Source: Bacteroidales bacterium
GTDB lineage: Bacteria > Bacteroidota > Bacteroidia > Bacteroidales > WCHB1-69
NCBI GenBank assembly: GCA_016290715.1
Contig: JAEEUY010000237.1
Span: 1-10,954, forward strand
Direction of reading: 5' to 3'
DNA length: 10,954 bases
The number at the start of each line of letters is the position of its first letter. The first letter of the stretch is position 1. A program made the translations under genes and the position numbers. A model generated the notes under the pieces. That model was not told the origin of the DNA and ran no database searches. It saw only the letters and a program-made list of their open reading frames with translations. Shown here one piece after another: positions 1-6,498 of this stretch.

Positions 1-41
1 TAATCAAAAAGTTAAAAATAAATTTTTTCATATTCATATCG

Positions 42-67
42 TTTTATTCCTTGTATTTTATTCCTTG
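42..67. repeat. 12-bp direct repeat, 14-bp period
   Basis: TTTTATTCCTTG occurs perfectly twice, at 42-53 and 56-67, separated by TA. The 14-bp period is close to but not equal to one and a half helical turns. It lies just beyond the possible leftward -7 box at 69-76, so it would fall in the 5' untranslated region of any leftward gene. It could be a binding site or simple AT-rich duplication. Confidence 0.5.
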
Positions 68-233
68 ACAAAATTACATTTTTATTCTATGCAAAAAAAT
101 TTTTTTATGAAATTATCCCTTTATCTCTTGTAAAAAAAACAAAGCGACATAGATGATTCCGGGATTATGAATATTACAAGATTAAAGGGGGGGAATTCTG
201 AAATTTTTTGAGTGGGATTGAGTAAAATTTCTG

Positions 234-241
234 TACTTTTG
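234..241 (+). promoter_or_regulatory. Bacteroidetes -7 box for the ferredoxin/CDF operon
   Basis: TACTTTTG matches the TAnnTTTG -7 consensus of the Bacteroidetes primary sigma factor. It lies 29 nt before the ATG at 271. A TTTG at 207-210 could be the -33 element, with a 23-bp gap that is slightly long. Confidence 0.6.
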
Positions 242-270
242 CGCCCAAATACGAAGTGTAAGCATAGACC

Positions 271-1089
271 ATGAAAAAATACAGAACAGCAATTATCCTT
301 TTTATGGTTTTTGAGGCTATTGCGGTAGGGCTTTGGTTGGCTTCCGGCAGTTTGTTTTTCCTGCTGAATTTCTCTTATATCGGATGTTGTATAGGCATCG
401 GAGGGATTTTATCCGCCGCTGGGAAAAAGTATGCCCGTGAGTTTGTGCAGTTTGGGGTTGGCGCATACATTTTTGTTTTTCTCGGACTGATATGCGGGGA
501 GAATATGCAGATAGAGGGATTCTGGTTCTATCTCCTGACAGGGGTGTTGGGGGCGGGTACATTGCACTACGCTATTGCCAAGATTTTCGGGCCGTTGCTG
601 TTTGGTCGCGGTTGGTGTGGGTACGCTTGCTGGACGGCTATGATTCTTGATCTGTTGCCTTATAAGAAACCCTCTGGACAAAGAAAGCGGTTCGGGTGGG
701 TACGCTATGTTATGTTTGCGCTGTCGCTTGCAATTGTTTTACTGCTGCTCTATTTCAATAAAACCGATAAAGTTACGCTTTTTTATCTGTTTGTGGCTGG
801 AAATGTGCTTTATTATGTGGTCGGGATTATACTTGCGTTGGTCTTGTGCGACAACCGCGCTTTCTGCAAATATATCTGTCCAATCACCGTCTTTCTGAAG
901 CCGATGAGCTATTATTCGGTGTTGCGTATCAAGTGCGATGAGGACAAGTGTATCCATTGTGGCAAATGTTTGGTGGTTTGTCCGATGGATGTTGAGGTGA
1001 ACAAAAACGCACGCAACCGAAAGAATGCAACCGAATGTATTTTATGCCAGAACTGCAAAAAGGTGTGTCCGGTTAAAGCATTGGAATAG
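271..1089 (+). CDS. NapH/NosR-like membrane-bound 4Fe-4S ferredoxin protein
   Basis: A 272-aa membrane protein with a C-terminal double ferredoxin domain, expected to pass electrons between a quinol or membrane donor and a redox partner at the cytoplasmic membrane. Several hydrophobic helices span residues 1-205. They are interrupted by two cysteine motifs typical of the NapH/NosR/RdxA group: GRGWCGYAC near residues 112-120 and CKYICP near 199-204. The C-terminus carries two CxxCxxCxxxCP motifs (about 228-239 and 257-268), each enough for one [4Fe-4S] cluster. The start at 271 is supported by the -7 box 29 nt upstream. No nap, nos or cco partner genes are nearby. The next gene, a CDF metal exporter, starts 28 nt after the stop, so the two are probably co-transcribed. 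The family is clear; the electron donor and acceptor are unknown. Confidence 0.85.
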   Translation: MKKYRTAIILFMVFEAIAVGLWLASGSLFFLLNFSYIGCCIGIGGILSAAGKKYAREFVQFGVGAYIFVFLGLICGENMQIEGFWFYLLTGVLGAGTLHYAIAKIFGPLLFGRGWCGYACWTAMILDLLPYKKPSGQRKRFGWVRYVMFALSLAIVLLLLYFNKTDKVTLFYLFVAGNVLYYVVGIILALVLCDNRAFCKYICPITVFLKPMSYYSVLRIKCDEDKCIHCGKCLVVCPMDVEVNKNARNRKNATECILCQNCKKVCPVKALE

Positions 1090-1117
1090 TATTTTTTTTT
1101 ATATTAAAAAAGATTTT

Positions 1118-2008
1118 ATGTCACGGGAAAAAAAGATATACAAAATCACGATAGTGGGTTCGGTGGGAAACATTATCCTGCTGACTTTCAAGTTTATTGC
1201 GGGAACTCTCGGACACAGTGCAGCGATGCTGGCCGATGCCACTCACTCTTTGTCCGACTTTCTGACGGATCTCTTGGTTTTGGTTTTTGTAAATGTCAGT
1301 GCGAAGCCGCAGGACAAGTCGCACGACTATGGGCATGGGAAGTTTGAAACGTTGGCCACCTTTTTCATCGGCTTAGCGTTGGTAGCGGCTGCAACAGGGA
1401 TTATTGTGTCGGGGGCTATCAAATTTGCAGACTGGCTTGGCGGAGCAGAACTTGAGGTGCCTGGCAAACTCGCCTTGTGGGCTGCGTTAGTTTCCATTCT
1501 TGTGAAAGAGGCGCTGTACCAATATACGATGAGAAAAGGGAAGGCATTGGATTGTCAGGCTGTAGTGGCCAACGCGTGGCATCATCGCAGCGATTCATTG
1601 TCATCTATAGGGGCTGCGATTGGTATTGGAGGGGCGATCCTGTTTGGCGAACGTTGGGCGGTGTTGGACCCGTTGGCTTCCATTGTGGTGGGCGCTATGT
1701 TGGTGAAGGTGGCTTGGGATGTCTTGCGCAGCAGCGTTAACGAACTTACAGAAAGTTCTTTACCCGAAGAAACCGAACATGAAATTGAGGAAATAATGAC
1801 CTCCTTCCCCGATGTTACGGAACCTCATAATCTGCATACGCGTCGTATAGGAAACCGTATTGCCATTGAGGCACACGTACGTATGGACGGCAATCTTTCA
1901 CTATATGAGGTGCATGAGCGGGCTACTGAAATTGAACACAAACTCAAGGAACGGTTCGGGAAAAAGACACACGTCATTCTGCACACGGAACCGAAAAAGG
2001 AGAAGTAA
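1118..2008 (+). CDS. Cation diffusion facilitator (CDF) metal efflux transporter
   Basis: A 296-aa inner-membrane metal/proton antiporter of the CDF family (FieF/CzcD type), exporting Zn2+, Fe2+ or a similar divalent metal. Six membrane helices are followed by a cytoplasmic C-terminal ferredoxin-like domain (about 210-290) with the usual NLHTRRIG and H-rich end. Transport-site motifs are visible: H43xxxD47 in helix 2 and H155xxxD159 in helix 5, plus HDYGHGKFE (69-77) in the loop before helix 3. The HxxxD/HxxxD pattern is the one usually seen in zinc-type CDFs, whereas FieF/YiiP has DxxxD in helix 2. The ATG at 1118 is chosen because the open frame continues upstream to 1025 inside the ferredoxin gene, and MSREKK followed by helix 1 is a normal CDF N-terminus. 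Probably the second gene of the operon with the ferredoxin. Confidence 0.93.
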   Translation: MSREKKIYKITIVGSVGNIILLTFKFIAGTLGHSAAMLADATHSLSDFLTDLLVLVFVNVSAKPQDKSHDYGHGKFETLATFFIGLALVAAATGIIVSGAIKFADWLGGAELEVPGKLALWAALVSILVKEALYQYTMRKGKALDCQAVVANAWHHRSDSLSSIGAAIGIGGAILFGERWAVLDPLASIVVGAMLVKVAWDVLRSSVNELTESSLPEETEHEIEEIMTSFPDVTEPHNLHTRRIGNRIAIEAHVRMDGNLSLYEVHERATEIEHKLKERFGKKTHVILHTEPKKEK

Positions 2009-2028
2009 ACAATATTTCCAAATGATCG

Positions 2029-2036
2029 TATCTTTG
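2029..2036 (+). promoter_or_regulatory. Plus-strand -7 box in the convergent gap
   Basis: TATCTTTG is a full TAnnTTTG match, 47 nt before an ATG at 2084. No -33 TTTG is seen at the usual distance. A promoter here would point at the 3' end of the minus-strand DUF4919-like gene, so it would drive either the small ORF at 2084 or an antisense transcript. Confidence 0.4.
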
Positions 2037-2083
2037 TGCCCCGGAACCCATTTTTGACAGGGGATTTATAAAACTGCACCCTA

Positions 2084-2176
2084 ATGTATGAAAATGTATG
2101 CACAGGCCTGTTGGCCCTGATGCTGATGGGAATTTGCTTAATTCTTCTTTTTGGATTTCTTGGTTGCTTTTTTTGA
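2084..2176 (+). CDS. Possible 30-aa single-helix membrane peptide
   Basis: An ATG at 2084 opens 30 codons ending in TGA at 2174-2176. The predicted peptide starts MYENVCTG and continues as an almost unbroken run of L, M, I, F, G and C residues to the end, enough for one transmembrane helix. It has three cysteines. A TAnnTTTG box lies 47 nt upstream. The last 39 nt overlap, on the opposite strand, the end of the DUF4919-like gene, whose lysine-rich tail necessarily reads as phenylalanine/leucine-rich on this strand, so part of the hydrophobicity is forced. The first 17 codons lie outside that overlap and are hydrophobic by themselves. I do not recognise a family. It may be chance. Confidence 0.3.
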   Translation: MYENVCTGLLALMLMGICLILLFGFLGCFF

Positions 2177-2872
2177 GTCGGTATCGAATCCAAAAAGAGA
2201 ATGAAGTCGAGACAAATGCAGCGTTACATCAAAATAAATGTCAGTGGTCTCATCAGGCTCCTCTTCCGTATAAACTGTCATTTGGTCACAATGCCCGACC
2301 AATGCCTGTTGTTTCAGATTCGCCTCAAATACATTATAAATAATAAAATATTCATCCGAAACAGCAACCACTTTGAATGCGCTTTGTTGCGACTTCCCAT
2401 CGCCAGTAGCAAATATCACATCTAATATTTGTATAATCCTTTGATAATAAATATCATTTTCTTCACCTGCATAATGGGCGCACATGGCTGTCTTTCCCAA
2501 CAGGTCTAAAGAAGCCGGTGATTGTTCTAACTCTTTTTTGCAGAGTTTCAATGCCGCAGTATAGTTCTGACTCTTTATGTTTTCACGCACTTTATCAGAT
2601 GCTTCCGAATAGGAATATTGTGAACTATAGAAACTGCCGTAATAAATGGCGGACAACTCATCCAATGTTAAAGAGGTGTCTCCATCCGCAAAACGGAGAA
2701 TCAGTTTCTCAAATTGGGCATTCTCTTTTTCAACGAAGTGTTCGATTTTCTTGTAATCCACAGTGAGAAAATCTTCCTGCTGCGCCATGCATCTGACATT
2801 TGTAAAAAGGAAAAGTGCAATGGACAAAATACAGAATGAAAATCCGTTTGATGTTTTTGTTTTCAAACTCAT
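2138..2872 (-). CDS. Exported DUF4919-like protein of unknown function
   Basis: A 244-aa protein with an N-terminal signal peptide (hydrophobic core about residues 11-25, likely signal peptidase I cleavage after CMA at 28-30), so it is secreted to the periplasm or beyond. The rest is soluble and mostly helical; residues about 95-145 (NYTAALKLCKKEL and following) look like a TPR-like helical hairpin. The C-terminus is a lysine-rich tail (KKATKKSKKKN). Size and pattern fit the DUF4919 group of Bacteroides proteins, recognised from memory and not checked. The frame is open to a TTG at 2899, but that codon lies inside the -7 box at 2897-2904, so the ATG at 2872 is the start. It stands alone, divergent from the GNAT gene and convergent with the CDF gene. 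Function unknown. Confidence 0.75.
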   Translation of the reverse strand: MSLKTKTSNGFSFCILSIALFLFTNVRCMAQQEDFLTVDYKKIEHFVEKENAQFEKLILRFADGDTSLTLDELSAIYYGSFYSSQYSYSEASDKVRENIKSQNYTAALKLCKKELEQSPASLDLLGKTAMCAHYAGEENDIYYQRIIQILDVIFATGDGKSQQSAFKVVAVSDEYFIIYNVFEANLKQQALVGHCDQMTVYTEEEPDETTDIYFDVTLHLSRLHSLFGFDTDSKKATKKSKKKN

Positions 2873-2896
2873 GATTTTTGATTTATAATGAAGAAG

Positions 2897-2904
2897 CAAA
2901 GATA
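2897..2904 (-). promoter_or_regulatory. -7 box for the DUF4919-like gene
   Basis: CAAAGATA on the plus strand reads TATCTTTG on the minus strand, matching TAnnTTTG, 24 nt before the ATG at 2872. No good -33 box is visible. It overlaps and so excludes the upstream TTG start at 2899. Confidence 0.55.
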
Positions 2905-3160
2905 ATAAAATTCTGGCATAATGGTTGTTTTTTTGATAATCAGAAATTAAATTATAGATTTCCCAACAAAATTATAAAAAATAGCGTGAGTTTGCAAACG
3001 TTAGCTTTAAGAAATCATTTTTTAGTTTTTTTTATTACAGACTTGACCTTTTTCTTTTGCTTCAAGACAAAAGGGAAAGAAGAATTAAGCAAGCGGCTTC
3101 GGCAAGTTTTTTTAACTTGAACTTATATTCTGAAATGGATGAGCAAATCCGCAAAAAAAT

Positions 3161-3168
3161 TATCTTTG
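3161..3168 (+). promoter_or_regulatory. -7 box for the GNAT/lipoprotein operon
   Basis: TATCTTTG matches TAnnTTTG and lies 21 nt before the ATG at 3190. It sits inside the open frame that starts at 3139, arguing that translation begins at 3190 and not 3139. No clear -33 element. Confidence 0.55.
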
Positions 3169-3189
3169 CAACCTAAAAATGAAAGTCCA

Positions 3190-3696
3190 ATGTCTCTTGT
3201 TGTACGACAAGCACATTCCAATGATATGTCTGGCATCCTGCATGTGATGGAGGCTGCCAGAAAGATTATGCGCGATGCTGGTAATATGCATCAATGGGCA
3301 GATGGTTACCCGTCGGAAGAGGTTATTGCCAGCGATATGGAAAGCGGTGGCGGCTTCGTTGTGGAAGATAACGGACAATTGGTCGGCTACTTCGCTTATC
3401 TGCCATCGCCGGAACCTACCTACAACCGGATTTATGCAGGGAATTGGCTGGATGATACGCTGTCATACCACGTTGTCCATCGTATCGCCAGTTATCCCAA
3501 TGTGCATGGTGTCTTCAGCACTATTATGGATTTCTGTTTTGCTAACGGAACAAATCTTCGTATCGATACCCACCGCGACAACCAGATTATGCAGCATAAC
3601 CTGCTGAAATACGGTTTCACCTATTGCGGCCTTATTTATTTGCTGTCCGGCGATGAGCGTTTGGCATATCAGAAGATAAATACAGAAATAAGTTAA
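3190..3696 (+). CDS. GNAT family N-acetyltransferase
   Basis: A 168-aa cytoplasmic protein with a GNAT fold, expected to transfer an acetyl group from acetyl-CoA to an amine; the substrate is unknown. The start MSLVVRQAHSNDMSGIL is the usual beta1-alpha1 GNAT opening; then come GGFVVEDNGQLVGYFAY (beta2-beta3, about residues 55-71), the central cofactor region around NVHGVFSTIMDFCFANG (about 103-119), and LRIDTHRDNQIMQHNLLKYGF (about 121-141), the typical beta5-alpha4 end. The acetyl-CoA pyrophosphate loop is degenerate: NVHGVF replaces the R/QxxGxG/A motif, as in many Bacteroidetes members. The frame extends to an ATG at 3139, rejected because the -7 box at 3161-3168 lies inside it. A lipoprotein gene follows 23 nt after the stop. 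Confidence 0.85.
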   Translation: MSLVVRQAHSNDMSGILHVMEAARKIMRDAGNMHQWADGYPSEEVIASDMESGGGFVVEDNGQLVGYFAYLPSPEPTYNRIYAGNWLDDTLSYHVVHRIASYPNVHGVFSTIMDFCFANGTNLRIDTHRDNQIMQHNLLKYGFTYCGLIYLLSGDERLAYQKINTEIS

Positions 3697-3719
3697 AATC
3701 GTTCGAATTTTTATGATTT

Positions 3720-4637
3720 ATGAAAAAAATAATCTTGCTCTTTTGCATTATCTTGCTTCTTGCAGGGTGTAGCAATATGGAAAAACAATTGCGCGAGCGC
3801 GCTATGGAATTATGTCAGTATATCCCTGATCATGAGTTGCTTGAACAGTCAAAAGCATACATGACGGATGATTTCTATGCGGTATTGGACACGCTGTTTC
3901 ATCATCTTCCCGAACATGAAGCAATGGACCACGAGTGGCTCTATTACTTTGTTACAGGAAACGGCGGCACTCTTCCCGTCTATACAATCGACTCGGTTCG
4001 GAAGGTGGACGATACTCACGCCATCGCTTATGTGAACGTGCGGCAGAAGTGGGAAGACGGCACTTTCGATGAAGAGTCCGGAAGTGAGCAGCACCAGCTC
4101 TATATGGAACTGGTGGATGACCAATGGCTGATGTCGGATTTTGATGGACATAAAGCCGATTGTATCCGCCATATAGCCCTCAACCGTCAGGAACAGGCGT
4201 TGCGTGATGCTATCAGCGACTATCTGGTGCGGGAAATTGCCCCACACTATTCGCAGGGTGAGTTGTGCGTGCCTGCGCTGGGAATAGTGTACGAAACCGA
4301 CACCTGTGTGTGGGGCGATTTTTGGGTTTTCTGGTACAATTGTTTTGGCGACACGCTCAAGATGGTTTCGGGCGGCAACCACGCGGGCAAAATGACCCTT
4401 TGCCAAAACGGTGCCACGTGGACTGTTACCGCTTTTGAGCAGACAGTGGATGGTGCAGGGAATGAAGAAAGTGCCAAACGCATCTTCGGCGACCATTACG
4501 ACATCTATTGCAATATGCACGCCAATCAAGAGGTATCCAAAGCAATCCGGCATGAACAGCTGAAGGAGTACGTTCATCGTCATGGGTTGCCATTCCGCTA
4601 TTACCAAGATTATGGATGGCCTGCAGTAAAGCTGTAA
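3720..4637 (+). CDS. Lipoprotein of unknown function
   Basis: A 305-aa protein with a lipoprotein signal peptide: MKK, a hydrophobic run (4-14) and lipobox LAGC with Cys17 as the lipidated residue. The mature protein is soluble, acidic and rich in W and Y. It looks like two related alpha+beta halves, residues about 20-150 and 155-300, each ending in strand-rich sequence of the kind seen in NTF2-like or DUF3828-like folds (TIDSVRKVDDTHAIAYVNVRQKW; MTLCQNGATWTVTAFEQ). I do not recognise the family. It begins 23 nt after the GNAT gene and has no -7 box of its own, so it is probably co-transcribed. A hairpin terminator begins at the stop codon. Confidence 0.75.
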   Translation: MKKIILLFCIILLLAGCSNMEKQLRERAMELCQYIPDHELLEQSKAYMTDDFYAVLDTLFHHLPEHEAMDHEWLYYFVTGNGGTLPVYTIDSVRKVDDTHAIAYVNVRQKWEDGTFDEESGSEQHQLYMELVDDQWLMSDFDGHKADCIRHIALNRQEQALRDAISDYLVREIAPHYSQGELCVPALGIVYETDTCVWGDFWVFWYNCFGDTLKMVSGGNHAGKMTLCQNGATWTVTAFEQTVDGAGNEESAKRIFGDHYDIYCNMHANQEVSKAIRHEQLKEYVHRHGLPFRYYQDYGWPAVKL

Positions 4638-4656
4638 AAAAGTGCAGCTATTTTTT
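4630..4656 (+). terminator. Rho-independent terminator of the GNAT/lipoprotein operon
   Basis: AGCTGTA (4630-4636) pairs with TGCAGCT (4643-4649), a 7-bp stem with one G-U pair and a 6-nt A-rich loop, followed by A and six T. The stem includes the stop codon of the lipoprotein gene. Its place in a convergent gap fits a terminator; stem strength is modest. Confidence 0.5.
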
Positions 4657-4708
4657 CTTTTATAAAGGAAATGAATTGTCCTCTTATATGGGGTCGTGGC
4701 AGACTGCT

Positions 4709-5503
4709 TTATTTGGAGTCTTCCCATTCAAACTTTACCTTTTCGGGAACAAGGTGCTGTTCTGTTTTGTAGTCAATGTTCGCTTTGTGAGCTTGACTAA
4801 GTTGGTGACATCTTGGTATGCGGAACATCTTCCCGTCTTTTATTAAACGGGCTCCTGTTTGGTGAAAGCGGAAGGCGACATCTTTGGAAATACATTGCTT
4901 TCTGATGTCAAGGATCCAGTCGTAACGGCAAGGTCTGGCATCCATCCCAGATTCGCCTCCTACGGACACTTCTTCTATTGTTTCATTCAGATAAGAGAAG
5001 AGATCTATGGCAGTGATCATGGGGGCTACAATGATGCGTTTATGTTTGATAGGAAGCGTTAGGAAAATGGGCAAACGCTTGTCTGTCATTTCCTGATTTT
5101 CCACAGTACACCCCACGATGACATTATCATAACCGTCTCCCCAATCGTTGGGGACACAATCCATGAAACGGTCGATGCGCTTGGTGAAAAAAAAGAACCA
5201 GAGATCGTTTCGCTTCTTTATCATCTCCCAACACTCTGGCCGCCATTGATCTGCATCTTTCAGAAGGAAGTCAGATGTGAAGCAGGTATATACTATTTTC
5301 CCGCTTTCTATTTTCCACGACTTATCCCGTTTCTTTTTTATTGGAAGATAGAAATTGCTTGTCTTTCTGCACTCACTACTTGAAATTTCACTGCCGTACA
5401 TTTTGTCCTGCCTATATACATAACAGTATTTGCATCCGGCACTAATCTTGGTGCATCCGTGCCATGGATTCCAGTCTGCGTAAATTTCCCAATGTTCAGG
5501 CAT
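4709..5503 (-). CDS. DUF5131 family protein (phage Gp37/Gp68-like, three-Cys motif)
   Basis: A 264-aa protein of the DUF5131 (Gp37/Gp68) family. The N-terminus has the family signature WNPWHGCTKISAGCKYCYVYR, with C17, C24 and C27 in a C-x6-C-x2-C pattern that resembles a radical SAM-type Fe-S ligand set with different spacing. Other family blocks are the FTSDFLL segment, FFFFTKRIDRF, NVIVGCTVENQE, SVGGESGMDARPCRYDWILDIRKQC and FRFHQTGARLI. The biochemical role is not established. Many relatives sit beside a TcmP three-Cys-motif partner gene; none is present here. It lies 83 nt downstream of the MBL-fold gene on the same strand, and I find no TAnnTTTG box in the gap, so it may be read through from that gene. 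The family is often phage- or island-borne, but nothing else here is mobile. Confidence 0.85.
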   Translation of the reverse strand: MPEHWEIYADWNPWHGCTKISAGCKYCYVYRQDKMYGSEISSSECRKTSNFYLPIKKKRDKSWKIESGKIVYTCFTSDFLLKDADQWRPECWEMIKKRNDLWFFFFTKRIDRFMDCVPNDWGDGYDNVIVGCTVENQEMTDKRLPIFLTLPIKHKRIIVAPMITAIDLFSYLNETIEEVSVGGESGMDARPCRYDWILDIRKQCISKDVAFRFHQTGARLIKDGKMFRIPRCHQLSQAHKANIDYKTEQHLVPEKVKFEWEDSK

Positions 5504-5586
5504 AATGCGAAATGACGAAAGAAGTGTACAATGTGCTGAAAAGTGTAATGGTTGTGAAGAATATGATTTTGAACTAAAGATCCTCG

Positions 5587-6324
5587 TTATTCGTAGTGTC
5601 TGATTCTTACGTCAACGTCCTCTTTTTTTAATTGGGAGGGAATACTGCTTACATCGGTTGTCCCATAGTGGTAGGGAAATAGTACTTTGGGGTTCAGCAT
5701 ACGGGTGGCACGCACTAATTGTTCAGGAGTCATGGTATAGGGTTGGTTGCAGGGGAGAAAGGCAATGTCAATGTCTTTGATACGGCTCATTTCAGGAATG
5801 TCTTCGGTGTCACCGGCAAGGTAGATGCGCAAGCCATCGAGGGTGAGAATATAACCGTTGTCGCGCCCTTTGGGGTGGAAATCAAGGTGCCCTTGGGTGG
5901 TGTTATAGGCGGGAACGGCTTCTATGGTGATATCGTCAGCGAGTTGTACTCTGCTGCCATTAGCCATGGCCATACCGCTGCCATACATATCCACACAACG
6001 CTTGTTCATAATCAGTTGCGTATTTTCCTTGGAAAGCAGTCGGAGGGTGGCTTCATCGTAATGGTCGTAATGCTCATGGGTTACAAGAATGATGTCTGCT
6101 TTGGGCATGTCAGTGTAATCAACTGTCTTCTCGTGTAACTTCGCACAGGGGTCTATCTCAATCTCTTTACCATCATATTCGATGCGGATGCTGGAGTGCA
6201 TCAGTGCGTGGATTTTGACGCTTTTCCCACTTTGGGTAGTGAATACATCGGTTTCATACTTCGATTGTCCACAAGCGGAGAAAAGTCCGACAGCAGTGAA
6301 GAAACATATCATTATCTTTTTCAT
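5587..6324 (-). CDS. Lipoprotein-type MBL-fold (UlaG-like) metal-dependent hydrolase
   Basis: A 245-aa protein with a metallo-beta-lactamase fold of the UlaG/YtkL-like branch. The N-terminus looks like a lipoprotein signal: MKK, hydrophobic core and FSAC with Cys18, although F at -3 is not the classic lipobox residue. Metal ligands are visible: H83-E-H85-Y-D87-H88, H146 (GHLDFHP), D172 in YLAGDTED and H219 in LFPYHYG, so the dinuclear site appears intact. DPC (58-60) and the final PYHYGTTDVS block are typical of this branch. The substrate is unknown. The export signal places it outside the cytoplasm, unlike most UlaG-like enzymes. It is transcribed divergently from the flavodoxin gene, with its own -7 box 26 nt upstream. 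Confidence 0.87.
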   Translation of the reverse strand: MKKIMICFFTAVGLFSACGQSKYETDVFTTQSGKSVKIHALMHSSIRIEYDGKEIEIDPCAKLHEKTVDYTDMPKADIILVTHEHYDHYDEATLRLLSKENTQLIMNKRCVDMYGSGMAMANGSRVQLADDITIEAVPAYNTTQGHLDFHPKGRDNGYILTLDGLRIYLAGDTEDIPEMSRIKDIDIAFLPCNQPYTMTPEQLVRATRMLNPKVLFPYHYGTTDVSSIPSQLKKEDVDVRIRHYE

Positions 6325-6350
6325 AAATTGGAAATTTTGTTTTGCAACGG

Positions 6351-6358
6351 CAAAAATA
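6351..6358 (-). promoter_or_regulatory. -7 box for the MBL-fold gene
   Basis: CAAAAATA on the plus strand reads TATTTTTG on the minus strand (TAnnTTTG), 26 nt before the ATG at 6324. CAAT at 6377-6380 (ATTG on the minus strand) lies 18 bp further upstream and may be a weak -33 element. Confidence 0.55.
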
Positions 6359-6470
6359 CAATTTTGAACAATATGGCAATAATATGGATTCTTTCAAAAT
6401 AAAACGTATGAGTTTTTTTTGAAAATGGGAATATCCCGTGTCCGGATGGTCTGATTTAGGTATTTTATTG

Positions 6471-6478
6471 TATTTTTG
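6471..6478 (+). promoter_or_regulatory. -7 box for the flavodoxin operon
   Basis: TATTTTTG matches TAnnTTTG, 20 nt before the ATG at 6499. No clear -33 TTTG. It forms a divergent pair with the box at 6351-6358, 112 bp away. Confidence 0.55.
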
Positions 6479-6498
6479 CATCCGATAAAAAACTTATT

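Larger units (their letters stand above)
1..270. other. AT-rich intergenic region upstream of the membrane ferredoxin gene
   Basis: No convincing coding region is seen on either strand. The stretch is very AT-rich with several A and T runs. It holds a 12-bp direct repeat (42-53 and 56-67), a minus-strand match to the Bacteroidetes -7 box at 69-76 (CAAAATTA, read as TAATTTTG), which could serve a gene lying to the left of the window, and a plus-strand -7 box at 234-241 serving the first gene. The leftward promoter is weak: the only CAAA (92-95) sits closer than the usual -33 distance. Confidence 0.6.
2873..3189. other. Divergent AT-rich intergenic region
   Basis: About 317 bp between the divergent DUF4919-like and GNAT genes. 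It holds their two -7 boxes (2897-2904 minus, 3161-3168 plus). An open frame at 2878-3120 has composition like translated AT-rich noise and no start context, so no gene is called. Short inverted repeats exist, for example TTGCTT at 3057-3062 with AAGCAA at 3087-3092, but no single stable hairpin with a T-run stands out. Confidence 0.5.

Noticed and set aside
2038..2116. Terminator-like GC-rich inverted repeats (CCCC/GGGG at 2039-2063; GGCC-TGTT-GGCC at about 2105-2116)
   Set aside because: Neither is followed by a T-run on the relevant strand, and the first has a long loop, so no terminator is called for the CDF gene.
2878..3120. 80-codon plus-strand frame in the divergent gap
   Set aside because: Its product is the typical F/K/N-rich translation of AT-rich DNA, it overlaps the DUF4919-like promoter and has no start context.
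3849..4727. 292-codon open frame on the minus strand opposite the lipoprotein gene
   Set aside because: It is fully antisense to a convincing lipoprotein with signal peptide and terminator; its own translation has no recognisable domain and looks like a shadow frame.
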